A model generated the notes under the pieces. It was not told the origin of the DNA. It worked only from the letters and a program-made list of their open reading frames with translations, and made no database searches. From Vibrio fortis (GTDB lineage Bacteria; Pseudomonadota; Gammaproteobacteria; Enterobacterales; Vibrionaceae), in contig NZ_JFFR01000028.1 in NCBI RefSeq assembly GCF_000695685.1, forward strand, positions 1-64,000: a stretch of 64,000 nucleotides of DNA, written 5' to 3'. The position numbers and the translations under genes are program-made. Positions 17,026 to 25,205 of this stretch are shown here, piece after piece (within the stretch, counting starts at the first letter, position 1; each line of letters begins with the position of its first letter).

Positions 17026-19041
17026 ATGAGATATACCCCGACCCTTAAGTTGAGCACCCGTTTGGTGGCATTCGTTACTGTTATTGTTATCAGTGCGATG
17101 TTTATTCTATTCATCGGGGGCACACTCTCTTTCAAGCGTATTGGGCAAGAGTATCTCGATCACTATTTGGTCGGGATTGTTGATGTCGTGGATAAAGAAA
17201 TGGAAGATCCAGATGCCGCTTATTCTATGCAGCGTTGGATGCCTAAAATGTTGCAAGCCAGCAATATCGTCGAGATGAAACTCTCTAACTCCACCGGTAT
17301 TGTTTATCGTTTCAAAGATACTTCCCCACAGATCGACCCGAATCGTCTCTATGAACGCACCTTTATATTAGAGCGAAATACTGGCTATCAAATCGAATTT
17401 AAGGCTTTGCCTCCCTATATTGGCTATAACTATTCAATGGAAGCGATGTGGTCGATCACCTTAGCGGTGGCTCTGATCATTTTCTGCTTAGCAAGAGGCG
17501 TACAGTGGCTTAAAGAGCAATTAATAGGCTCTGAAATGCTCGAGGAGCGTGGACGAATGATTCTTGCGGGGCAGGTAGAATCTCATGCCAAGGGAGATGA
17601 GCGTGAGTGGCCATATACCGCCAGTGAAGCCCTTGATGTCTTGATTGAAGAACTGCAAGACGCCCGCCAAGAGCGTAGCCGTTTTGACACCTTTATTCGC
17701 ACACACACGTTCTTAGATAAGCTCACTGGCACGGCTAATCGGGTACTTTTCGATAACAAACTGGAATCGGCTCTGCATGAGAGCGGTGCGCGTGGTGGCG
17801 TGCTACTTATCCGTATCGAAGAGTGGGAACAAGTTAGAGATAGTAACGACAAGCAGGTAACTGATGCTTTTATCGTTGAAGTCGGTGAAGTATTGTCCAA
17901 TATTGTCCAACGTTACCCTGATGTTATCTTCTCTCGATACTACGATGCGGACTTTGCCGTGTTTATCCCTCATCAAGGTAGTAAAGATATTGCGACACTG
18001 GCTGCCCAATGTTTGAGACAACTTGATAAATTGTCACCACCAGAGCCGTTAGATGTGGATAATTGGTGCCACATTGGTGTGACCATGTATGCCGAGGGTG
18101 AGCGTCATAGCCAAATTATGGATGAAGCGGAGACGGCGCTGAAAAGTGCTCAGTTAGAGCGAAGTAATAACTGGAGTCGTTACCCTAAACTGAATAAGAA
18201 TGAGTTGGATCGTGGCAGTGTTCGTTGGCGAACATTATTGGATAAGGCATTGCAGCCGGAAAACTTAGTAATCTTTGCGCAGCAGTGTTATCTTACGTCC
18301 AATAAAGGGCAACCTCATGAATTACATAGAGAAATATTCGCAAGGATTCAAGATCCAGAGAAAGGCTTGCTCAAATCTTCTCGATTTATGCCAGCGGTAG
18401 AGCAGATCGGGTATCAAGCACAAATGGATCAATCAGTTTTACGAGTTTTATTGAAGTCGGTAAAAGAATCCTCGAAACTGATGAATTACTCTATTAATCT
18501 AAATGTCACTCCTTTTGCGAACAAGCAGCACTTTAAGTGGTTTAGAAGTGAGTTATTACAGCTTTCAACTCAGCAACGAGCGCATTTAGGGTTTGAATTT
18601 TCAGAAGGTCATGTGATCGCTCACTTAGATTACATGAGGCCCGTCGCCAAAATGCTGAAAGGACTCGGATGCAAAGTGACAGTCGGTCAAGCGGGTCGAA
18701 CGATTGTTAGCACTCACTATATTAAAGATTTGAAAGTCGATTTTATTAAGCTACACAGAAGCTTGGTTAAGAAGATCGATCAAAGGCATGAAAATCAACT
18801 GTTTGTACGCAGTTTGATTGGAGCTTGTGGAGACTCTCCAACGCAAGTAATTGCGGTTGGTGTAGAAACGAATTCAGAGAAAAATGCTCTGCTTGAGTTG
18901 GGAATCCACGGCTATCAAGGACGATTGTTTGATGAAGAGAGGCAAATTATTCCGGTACCTCAACCGAATAAGCCTAAAGTAAAAACAGAGTCGGTAGTTA
19001 AAGTTGGCCGAAGAAATCGATGGCGTAAGAGTAGTAGTTAA
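17026..19041 (+). CDS. csrD: CsrD/MshH: degenerate GGDEF-EAL regulator of Csr RNA turnover
   Basis: 671 aa. Membrane spans at about 12-32 and 140-160 flank a small periplasmic domain. A degenerate GGDEF domain follows (DKLTGTANRVLFDNKL retained; the GGDEF loop is reduced to RYYDADF), then a degenerate EAL domain whose first motif reads HREIFARI instead of EAL. Both catalytic sites look lost, as in E. coli CsrD, which targets CsrB/CsrC small RNAs to RNase E. In Vibrio it is also called MshH because it precedes the msh genes. A TTG seven codons upstream (17005) lies only 5 nt from a TATAAT (16994-16999), so ATG 17026 with AAGGA is the better start. mshI begins 2 nt after its stop. Confidence 0.92.
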   Translation: MRYTPTLKLSTRLVAFVTVIVISAMFILFIGGTLSFKRIGQEYLDHYLVGIVDVVDKEMEDPDAAYSMQRWMPKMLQASNIVEMKLSNSTGIVYRFKDTSPQIDPNRLYERTFILERNTGYQIEFKALPPYIGYNYSMEAMWSITLAVALIIFCLARGVQWLKEQLIGSEMLEERGRMILAGQVESHAKGDEREWPYTASEALDVLIEELQDARQERSRFDTFIRTHTFLDKLTGTANRVLFDNKLESALHESGARGGVLLIRIEEWEQVRDSNDKQVTDAFIVEVGEVLSNIVQRYPDVIFSRYYDADFAVFIPHQGSKDIATLAAQCLRQLDKLSPPEPLDVDNWCHIGVTMYAEGERHSQIMDEAETALKSAQLERSNNWSRYPKLNKNELDRGSVRWRTLLDKALQPENLVIFAQQCYLTSNKGQPHELHREIFARIQDPEKGLLKSSRFMPAVEQIGYQAQMDQSVLRVLLKSVKESSKLMNYSINLNVTPFANKQHFKWFRSELLQLSTQQRAHLGFEFSEGHVIAHLDYMRPVAKMLKGLGCKVTVGQAGRTIVSTHYIKDLKVDFIKLHRSLVKKIDQRHENQLFVRSLIGACGDSPTQVIAVGVETNSEKNALLELGIHGYQGRLFDEERQIIPVPQPNKPKVKTESVVKVGRRNRWRKSSS

Positions 19042-19043
19042 CC

Positions 19044-20477
19044 ATGAAGTTAAAAGCGATTTTAAATAAGATAAAGCCAGCCCAAAACGGTACCCAAGCT
19101 CAGGTGGTTTTATTAAGCAGCGACGCTGTTTATGTTTCAGCAGCGGACAAGAGTGTTATTGCTACGCCAATCATGAATGGTGATTGGGAGAGTGCGCTGA
19201 AAAAGTCACTGGCAAGTGATGCTTTCAATAGCGCTAGCTTGCAGTTGATCGTGAGCTCTAACTACTACCAGACCTATCAAATTGATAAGCCGGAAATCCC
19301 TGAGAGTGAATGGCCGGTTGCATTACCTTTCCTACTCAAAGATCTTGTGTCAGAACGTGTCACTGAGATCACAGCCAGCGCAGTTGCTTTACCAACGTCG
19401 AACAAACTTCAAGTTTATGTTCTTGCGAAAAAGCTTCTTGATAAACTACTTAGTGTGGTAAGCCAAGCTCAAGTAACACTCAACGGTGTGTCGCCTGAAG
19501 ATGAGCTGTGGGGTTACAGCGCGGGCGAATTATCGAACTTCATTTTGTTGCAACGCAGCAAAAATGCTCACTTCAAACTGGGTGCTTTTGTCGATCATAC
19601 CGTGTGCTTTCAGCGCTCCATTCGTAGCGTAGTACCGCCGTTAACTGGAGTCGCTTCGAGTGCTCTTCAGATGGATGGCCTAGCGCTTGAACTGCAACGT
19701 TCAATTGATTATCTATCTTCACAGATTAAAGGTGTTCAGTTAAGACAGCTAAAAATATGTTGTGATGAAGAGGACGAAGCGGAGTTAAAAGAGGCGCTAT
19801 CTAATACCCTAAGTTCTAGCGTGTCTTTGATCAGTGAGAATGGGCGTGAAAGTTCCGAATCACTGCTTGTGGAGCTCGCTCAAACGCACTCTGAATTCAA
19901 AGTTAATCTCTATCCTGAGCATTTAAAACCGAAAAAAGAGTACTTTACTCTCACCAACGTCGCAGCATCTTGGGCTTTAGTTTCTGCTGTTATGCTCGCG
20001 GCTTATGGTTTTATGCACTATCAAACGATTCATATTGATGATGAACTGATTGTTCTTCAGCAAAAATCTAATCAATTAAATAGTCAGGTGAAGCAGCTTA
20101 ATGCTGAATTAGCTCAGCATAAGCCTTCTCCAGAGAAAGTGGCCGCCGTTGAGCGTCTCAAACGTGAGATTCAAGCTAAAAAAGACGCCTTACTGGCAGT
20201 AGGCCAATACGACGAAAGCCAGCAAATCGGGTATTCTGGCGTCATGAACGCTCTGGCTAAGTTGGGGCGCAATGATATCTCGCTTTCTCGCATTTATATG
20301 ACTCATGATTCTCTCGATCTTTCAGGGTTCGCTCGCTCTGCCGAGGTGATTCCTAATTGGGTTGGGCAGTTCAAAAATGAGCTTAATCTCGTGGGGCGCG
20401 CGTTTGAAAAACTGAAGATTGGTCGTAATGACCAAGATGTTGTGACGTTTGAATTAAGCACCCGTAGGGAGAAGTAG
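19044..20477 (+). CDS. mshI: MSHA biogenesis protein MshI (PilM/PilN-like)
   Basis: 477 aa, a component of the inner-membrane platform of the mannose-sensitive haemagglutinin pilus. The first about 300 residues resemble an actin-like PilM/GspL cytoplasmic domain (VLLSSDAVYVSAADKSVI; RSIDYLSSQIKG). A single membrane span at about 308-328 (VAASWALVSAVMLAAYGFMHY) follows, then a coiled coil (about 335-395) and a PilN-like periplasmic domain. It therefore looks like the PilM and PilN functions in one chain. It starts 2 nt after csrD and ends 2 nt before mshJ, so it is translated within the assembly operon. Confidence 0.88.
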   Translation: MKLKAILNKIKPAQNGTQAQVVLLSSDAVYVSAADKSVIATPIMNGDWESALKKSLASDAFNSASLQLIVSSNYYQTYQIDKPEIPESEWPVALPFLLKDLVSERVTEITASAVALPTSNKLQVYVLAKKLLDKLLSVVSQAQVTLNGVSPEDELWGYSAGELSNFILLQRSKNAHFKLGAFVDHTVCFQRSIRSVVPPLTGVASSALQMDGLALELQRSIDYLSSQIKGVQLRQLKICCDEEDEAELKEALSNTLSSSVSLISENGRESSESLLVELAQTHSEFKVNLYPEHLKPKKEYFTLTNVAASWALVSAVMLAAYGFMHYQTIHIDDELIVLQQKSNQLNSQVKQLNAELAQHKPSPEKVAAVERLKREIQAKKDALLAVGQYDESQQIGYSGVMNALAKLGRNDISLSRIYMTHDSLDLSGFARSAEVIPNWVGQFKNELNLVGRAFEKLKIGRNDQDVVTFELSTRREK

Positions 20478-20479
20478 TA

Positions 20480-21127
20480 ATGCAAAGGTGGGAGCAGTAT
20501 AGCGATAAATTCCTAGCGCTAAGCTCAAGAGAGAAATGGCTGGTTTTGCTGTGTGGTTTCGTCGGCCTGTTTATGCTCCTATTCAGTGTATTGGTCGAAC
20601 CTGCATACAATGATTTACAAGCTAAGCGTGCAAAGAGCATGAGTTTGACCCAGTCAAATCAAAGGCTCGAAGGTGAGTTGTTAGTGCTACAAGCCAAGCT
20701 CAATAGAAACCCCGATAAAGAGATCGATATTGAGTTCAAATCGCTGATGGCTCAGAGCCAAGAGCTTTCGATGGATCTGGCTCAGATGATTGATAGCTTG
20801 ATCTCGCCGTCACAAATGACAGAGTTGTTAGAGAGTGTTTTGAGTTCAGGCAAAGGTTTGAAACTTGCATCGTTGGAGTCATTAAAGCCCGAACCTATTT
20901 CAGACAAAAAAGGCACCAGTGAATACTCGGGGTACTACGTACATCCGGTTCGCATGGAACTGACGGGCTCGTATTTCGATATCTCTGCTTATCTGCAAGC
21001 ACTGGAATCTCTTCCTGTTCGTTATTACTGGCGAACTTTTCAATACAAGGTAGAAGAGTATCCACAAGCTCGTTTGGTATTCGAGGTTTACACATTAGGG
21101 ACAAGACAGGAGTTCATTGGTGGTTAG
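20480..21127 (+). CDS. mshJ: MSHA biogenesis protein MshJ (PilO-like)
   Basis: 215 aa. A short cytoplasmic N-terminus, one membrane span (about 20-38, WLVLLCGFVGLFMLLFSVL), a coiled-coil stretch (about 45-75) and a ferredoxin-like periplasmic domain match the PilO/GspM type of inner-membrane alignment protein. It probably pairs with MshI. AGGGAGAAG precedes the ATG. The last 8 nt overlap mshK, indicating translational coupling. Confidence 0.87.
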   Translation: MQRWEQYSDKFLALSSREKWLVLLCGFVGLFMLLFSVLVEPAYNDLQAKRAKSMSLTQSNQRLEGELLVLQAKLNRNPDKEIDIEFKSLMAQSQELSMDLAQMIDSLISPSQMTELLESVLSSGKGLKLASLESLKPEPISDKKGTSEYSGYYVHPVRMELTGSYFDISAYLQALESLPVRYYWRTFQYKVEEYPQARLVFEVYTLGTRQEFIGG

Positions 21128-21455
21128 AGTTCTTTTACTGTCTCTGCTGTTTTGCAGCTCATCGGTACTGGCCGAACAAGACCCAACTGCGCCACTGGGG
21201 TGGTTGGTTCCTAAAGAGCAGAAAGCAGCACCCGTTAAAAAAGCCCCAACTCGTTATCGCTTACCTTCATTGCAGAGCATAGTTTGTAAGGGTGAAAGCC
21301 CATGCTATGCCATCTTAAATGGTCAGGTTGTCTCGCAAGGCGAGGTGATTCGTGGGTATAAGGTAAAAAAAATAGATTCAGAATACGTCACTCTTCAGAG
21401 AAGTACTCAGCAGTGGAAGTTAGAGCTGTTCTCTTTGGATATTAAGAAGAATTAA
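21120..21455 (+). CDS. mshK: MSHA biogenesis protein MshK (PilP-like)
   Basis: 111 aa from GTG 21120, chosen because AGGAG lies 7 nt upstream; an in-frame TTG at 21117 is only 4 nt away. A cleavable signal peptide (LLLSLLFCSSSVLA) is followed by DPTAPLGW and a small beta-rich domain with one Cys pair (VCKGESPC). This resembles PilP/GspC-type periplasmic proteins that link the inner-membrane platform to the secretin. It overlaps mshJ. Confidence 0.85.
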   Translation: MVRVLLLSLLFCSSSVLAEQDPTAPLGWLVPKEQKAAPVKKAPTRYRLPSLQSIVCKGESPCYAILNGQVVSQGEVIRGYKVKKIDSEYVTLQRSTQQWKLELFSLDIKKN

Positions 21456-21470
21456 GGTTTGAGTGAAGAC

Positions 21471-23132
21471 ATGCGTAAACTTGTAGTAGCAATTCTAGTT
21501 TCATCTTTAGTTGGTTGTTCCATGGGCCACCGTGATCCTGTGGAGATCAAAGAGTCTTTAAATGAATCCATTAATGAAGCTAATAGCCGTGCACTGAGCG
21601 AGCTGCCTTCATCGGTTCAAGACGACCTTATGCCGCAGTTTGACGATGATCCAATGTCGCCTAGTATGGAAACGGTTAAGCGTTTTCGTATTCAAGCCAA
21701 TCGTGTTGATGCTCGAGCTTTCTTCGCGAGCCTAGTAAAAGGCACTGAATTTAGTGCTGCGATTCACCCAAGTGTTACGGGTAATATTACTGTCAATCTC
21801 ACTGATGTAACCTTGGATGAAGTGCTGTCTGTCGTACAAGATCTTTACGGCTATGATATCGAGAAGCGCGGTAAGGTTATCCAAATCTTCCCTGCTGGCC
21901 TGCGTACAGTGACTATCCCTGTTGATTACTTGCAGCTTAAGCGAGCAGGTCGCTCATTGACGACGATTACAACGGGTACCATCACCAACTCAGACTCGAA
22001 TTCATCGAGCTCTTCTAGTTCAAACTCTAGCTCAAACAGCTCTTCTACGTCTTCAAACTCTTCGTCATCGACAGGAGGTACTGAGATTGAAACGACTTCA
22101 GAGAGTGATTTCTGGCCTCAATTAGAAGCGGCGGTGACCCACTTAATCGGCAGCGGTAATGGCCAAAGTGTTGTCGTGACACCTCAAGCAAGTGTGATTA
22201 CGGTGCGAGCTTACCCTGATGAGATTCGCGAAGTGCGTCAGTTCTTGGGGATTTCTCAGGAGCGCTTGCAACGCCAAGTTATCTTGGAAGCTAAGATCCT
22301 TGAAGTCACCCTAAGTGACGGTTACCAACAAGGTATCAACTGGACCAAGATGTTCTCATCAAATGGCACGAACTACACCATTGGTAGTGGCAACATTGTT
22401 AAAGACACAGCGGGTGCTATCACTCCTGTGACGCTACCGGGGCTTGATCCTGTTGGTGCACTGTTAGGTGGTCAATCAAATATTGTTGTCTCTGGTGGTA
22501 GCTTTGAAGCGGTGTTGAGCTTTATGGGTACTCAAGGTGATCTGAATGTACTTTCTAGCCCTCGAGTGACGGCATCCAATAACCAAAAAGCAGTGATCAA
22601 AGTCGGTACTGATGAGTACTACGTGACGGATCTTTCGAGCGCTGTAGGCAGCGGCGATAATGCCAACGTTGCGCCAGAAGTCGAGCTAACACCATTCTTC
22701 TCAGGCATTTCTCTCGATGTTACGCCTCAGATTGATGACAAAGGCAACGTGTTCCTTCACGTTCACCCTGCCGTTATTGATGTGAGTGAGGAGACTAAAT
22801 CTCTAAATCTTGGTTCTACGACGGGCACAGTAGAGCTGCCATTAGCAAGAAGCTCTATCCGTGAGTCAGATTCGGTGATTCGTGCGCGCAACGGTGATGT
22901 TGTTGTTATCGGCGGTTTGATGAAATCTAATGTGAGTGATGTAACCTCTAAGGTTCCATTCTTTGGTGATATCCCTGCACTTGGTCATCTATTCCGCAAT
23001 ACCAGCCAGCTGACGCAAAAGACCGAGCTAGTTATCTTGCTGAAACCGACGATTGTTGGTGTGAATACTTGGCAGAGTGAGCTTGAGCGTTCGCGTGATC
23101 TGCTGCAGCAATGGTTCCCTGATGAAGAGTAA
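21471..23132 (+). CDS. mshL: MSHA outer-membrane secretin MshL
   Basis: Forms the outer-membrane channel through which the pilus emerges. 553 aa from ATG 21471. An in-frame TTG at 21459 would add MSED before the signal peptide and spoil it. A lipoprotein signal ends in LVGC with Cys16 as the lipidated residue. An N-domain (FFASLVKGTEFSAAIHPSVTGNITVNLTDVTLDEVL, about 67-105) is followed by a Ser/Asn-rich linker (about 172-205) and a secretin core ending in VVIGGLMKSNVSD...VPFFGDIPALGHLFRNTS, the classic secretin signature. Start choice is moderately certain because the Shine-Dalgarno is weak. Confidence 0.93.
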   Translation: MRKLVVAILVSSLVGCSMGHRDPVEIKESLNESINEANSRALSELPSSVQDDLMPQFDDDPMSPSMETVKRFRIQANRVDARAFFASLVKGTEFSAAIHPSVTGNITVNLTDVTLDEVLSVVQDLYGYDIEKRGKVIQIFPAGLRTVTIPVDYLQLKRAGRSLTTITTGTITNSDSNSSSSSSSNSSSNSSSTSSNSSSSTGGTEIETTSESDFWPQLEAAVTHLIGSGNGQSVVVTPQASVITVRAYPDEIREVRQFLGISQERLQRQVILEAKILEVTLSDGYQQGINWTKMFSSNGTNYTIGSGNIVKDTAGAITPVTLPGLDPVGALLGGQSNIVVSGGSFEAVLSFMGTQGDLNVLSSPRVTASNNQKAVIKVGTDEYYVTDLSSAVGSGDNANVAPEVELTPFFSGISLDVTPQIDDKGNVFLHVHPAVIDVSEETKSLNLGSTTGTVELPLARSSIRESDSVIRARNGDVVVIGGLMKSNVSDVTSKVPFFGDIPALGHLFRNTSQLTQKTELVILLKPTIVGVNTWQSELERSRDLLQQWFPDEE

Positions 23133-23175
23133 TCTGCAGTTTTGCGCGATGGCGGCATCATAGAGGTGAGCAACT

Positions 23176-24021
23176 ATGTATCAAGCTCACTTTGGTTTTG
23201 AACAGTCGCCATTCTCTCTAACGCCAGATACGGATCTTTTTTATGGCTTAGCACCACATTTTGAAGCGATTCAGACGGTGCTCTCGGCACTCGATATGGG
23301 TGAAGGGGTCATTAAGATCACTGGTGAAGTTGGGACGGGTAAAACGATGGTTTGTCGTATGTTGATAAACCATTTAGGTGACAATACGGCATTAATCTAT
23401 CTGCCTAATCCAGTGTTGTCCGGAGATGATTTGAGATACGCCGTCGCTAAAGAGCTTGGTCTCGATATCCAAAACAAAGCCATGCTGGTGGACGAGATCC
23501 AGCATAGGTTGATTGAACTGAACGGCTCTGGGAAAAGAGTGGTGGCGATTTTGGATGAAGCTCAGGCGTTATCGGATGAAGCGCTAGAAACACTGCGACT
23601 ATTCGGTAACTTAGAGACGGAATCGACCAAGTTGCTGCAGATTGTATTGTTAGGTCAGCCCGAGCTCGAAACTCGTCTAAACGCACATCATCTAAGACAG
23701 TTTCGTCAGCGTATCTCCTTTAGCTCTTGTTTACGAACACTGAACCTCGATGAGACGGTGGCCTACATCGATAATCGAATCAGTAAGTCTGGTGGTTCAT
23801 CAACTCTGTTTAGTTTGAACCACAAGAAAGCGATTTGGCGATCGAGTAGAGGTGTACCAAGGCTTATCAATCAACTCTGTCATAAAGCGCTGTTAATGGC
23901 CTTTAGCGAACATAAGCAGACCGTAGAAAACCAGCACCTGTTTTCAGCGATGCATGAAACCTATGATGTATCGAAACCTAAGTTTAAAAAGCCAATTTTG
24001 TGGGGTTGGAGTGAATCATGA
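23176..24021 (+). CDS. mshM: MSHA AAA+ ATPase MshM (ExeA-like)
   Basis: 281 aa. An AAA+ ATPase of the ExeA/GspA group: MYQAHFGFEQSPFSLTPD at the N-terminus, Walker A GEVGTGKT at 50-57 and Walker B VVAILDEAQ at 122-130. It lacks the C-terminal peptidoglycan-binding domain of ExeA. Relatives help place the secretin across peptidoglycan. Its stop overlaps the mshN start by 4 nt (ATGA). Confidence 0.9.
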   Translation: MYQAHFGFEQSPFSLTPDTDLFYGLAPHFEAIQTVLSALDMGEGVIKITGEVGTGKTMVCRMLINHLGDNTALIYLPNPVLSGDDLRYAVAKELGLDIQNKAMLVDEIQHRLIELNGSGKRVVAILDEAQALSDEALETLRLFGNLETESTKLLQIVLLGQPELETRLNAHHLRQFRQRISFSSCLRTLNLDETVAYIDNRISKSGGSSTLFSLNHKKAIWRSSRGVPRLINQLCHKALLMAFSEHKQTVENQHLFSAMHETYDVSKPKFKKPILWGWSES

Positions 24022-25205
24022 GTACCATAAATAACGCCTTATCAGAATTGGCCAAGAAAGAATCCAAAGTGGCGATTGAAGCTGCTGAGGTGCCAAAGAT
24101 AAAAACACGTTCACCATGGATTTGGGTGACTGCTGGCTTCTCGTTGAGTTTAGCGATGGGCGGATGGGCAGTGTCTCAAGGGCCAAGTGTTGAGTCAGAA
24201 TCTGTTGCGCTAACTGGTTCGGTAAATGATGAAATAACCTCAAATGAAGTTGTTTCAGCACCGGTATTAGCAGAGTCTCCGACAAAAAAAATGGTGGTAA
24301 CAGAATCACAACTTGTGTCTGAAAAAACATTGGCTAAAGCGGACTTATCAACCTCAAGCGTCAAACCAGCGACAATACCGGTTGTAGCATCATCAGAGCC
24401 TGTAAAAGCTAGCCAAGACAAAGTCAGTGTTGCAAAAACTGCTGATGTACCGGTGGCTACAACGACACAAAAACCTGTGTTGTTGGCAAGCACAAAAGCA
24501 ACCAACACTCCGGCGAATGAGTCAGTAACTCAAACGAAAGCTCTTGCACCTGAAGCAACTTCAACTTCGGAAGAGACAGCGGGTGGGATCGTTGTTGAGC
24601 AGGTTGAGCTTACTCCGGAGCAATTGGCCGCTAATGCTGTTGGTCGAGCTAAGAAAGCGCTTGATGCCAACAATCTAAATGGCGCACTACAAGGCTTTAC
24701 TGAAGCGTTGCGCTACACACCTCGTGATGAAGAAGTTAGACAGAAGCTTGCAATACTCTATTTTGGTAAAGGCGATACGCGAAGAGCCTATGAGCTACTG
24801 CAAGCAGGCATTCGCTTGAATAACGATAGTGAAGCATTGCGATTAGGATTATCAAAACTGTTAGTCAAAGCAGATCAAGCTGAGGCAGCACTTAGCCCGT
24901 TGTTGCATTTACCTAACAATGCATCGAAAGAATACCTCGCGATGCGCGCGGCCCTAAGTCAAAAAGCTCAGCAAGAAACAATCGCGCTAGAGAGTTATCA
25001 AAAACTGACCGAAATAGAGCAAGACAACGCACGCTGGTGGTTAGGTTTAGCCATTCAACAAGAACGCCAACTGATGTTTGAACAGGCAAAACAGTCTTAT
25101 CAAAATGCACTGGTTCGTGTCGGCATCTCATCACAATCTCAAAGTTTTATCCGCGATAGGCTAAAAGTAATCTCAGACCTAGAGGGCGCCAAGAATGCAA
25201 ATTAG
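24018..25205 (+). CDS. mshN: MSHA biogenesis TPR protein MshN
   Basis: 395 aa. A short cytoplasmic segment, one membrane anchor (about 33-51, WIWVTAGFSLSLAMGGWAV), a long low-complexity Val/Ser/Thr/Ala/Lys linker (about 55-195) and a C-terminal TPR array (about 205-390; AKKALDANNLNGALQGFTEAL is one repeat). This is the layout expected for a periplasmic partner of the secretin. The ATGA overlap with mshM and an 11-bp overlap with mshE show tight coupling. Confidence 0.88.
   Translation: MSTINNALSELAKKESKVAIEAAEVPKIKTRSPWIWVTAGFSLSLAMGGWAVSQGPSVESESVALTGSVNDEITSNEVVSAPVLAESPTKKMVVTESQLVSEKTLAKADLSTSSVKPATIPVVASSEPVKASQDKVSVAKTADVPVATTTQKPVLLASTKATNTPANESVTQTKALAPEATSTSEETAGGIVVEQVELTPEQLAANAVGRAKKALDANNLNGALQGFTEALRYTPRDEEVRQKLAILYFGKGDTRRAYELLQAGIRLNNDSEALRLGLSKLLVKADQAEAALSPLLHLPNNASKEYLAMRAALSQKAQQETIALESYQKLTEIEQDNARWWLGLAIQQERQLMFEQAKQSYQNALVRVGISSQSQSFIRDRLKVISDLEGAKNAN

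Noticed and set aside
21990..22072. CRISPR-like or minisatellite array
   Set aside because: Imperfect codon-level repetition within mshL; no regular spacers and no cas genes in the window.
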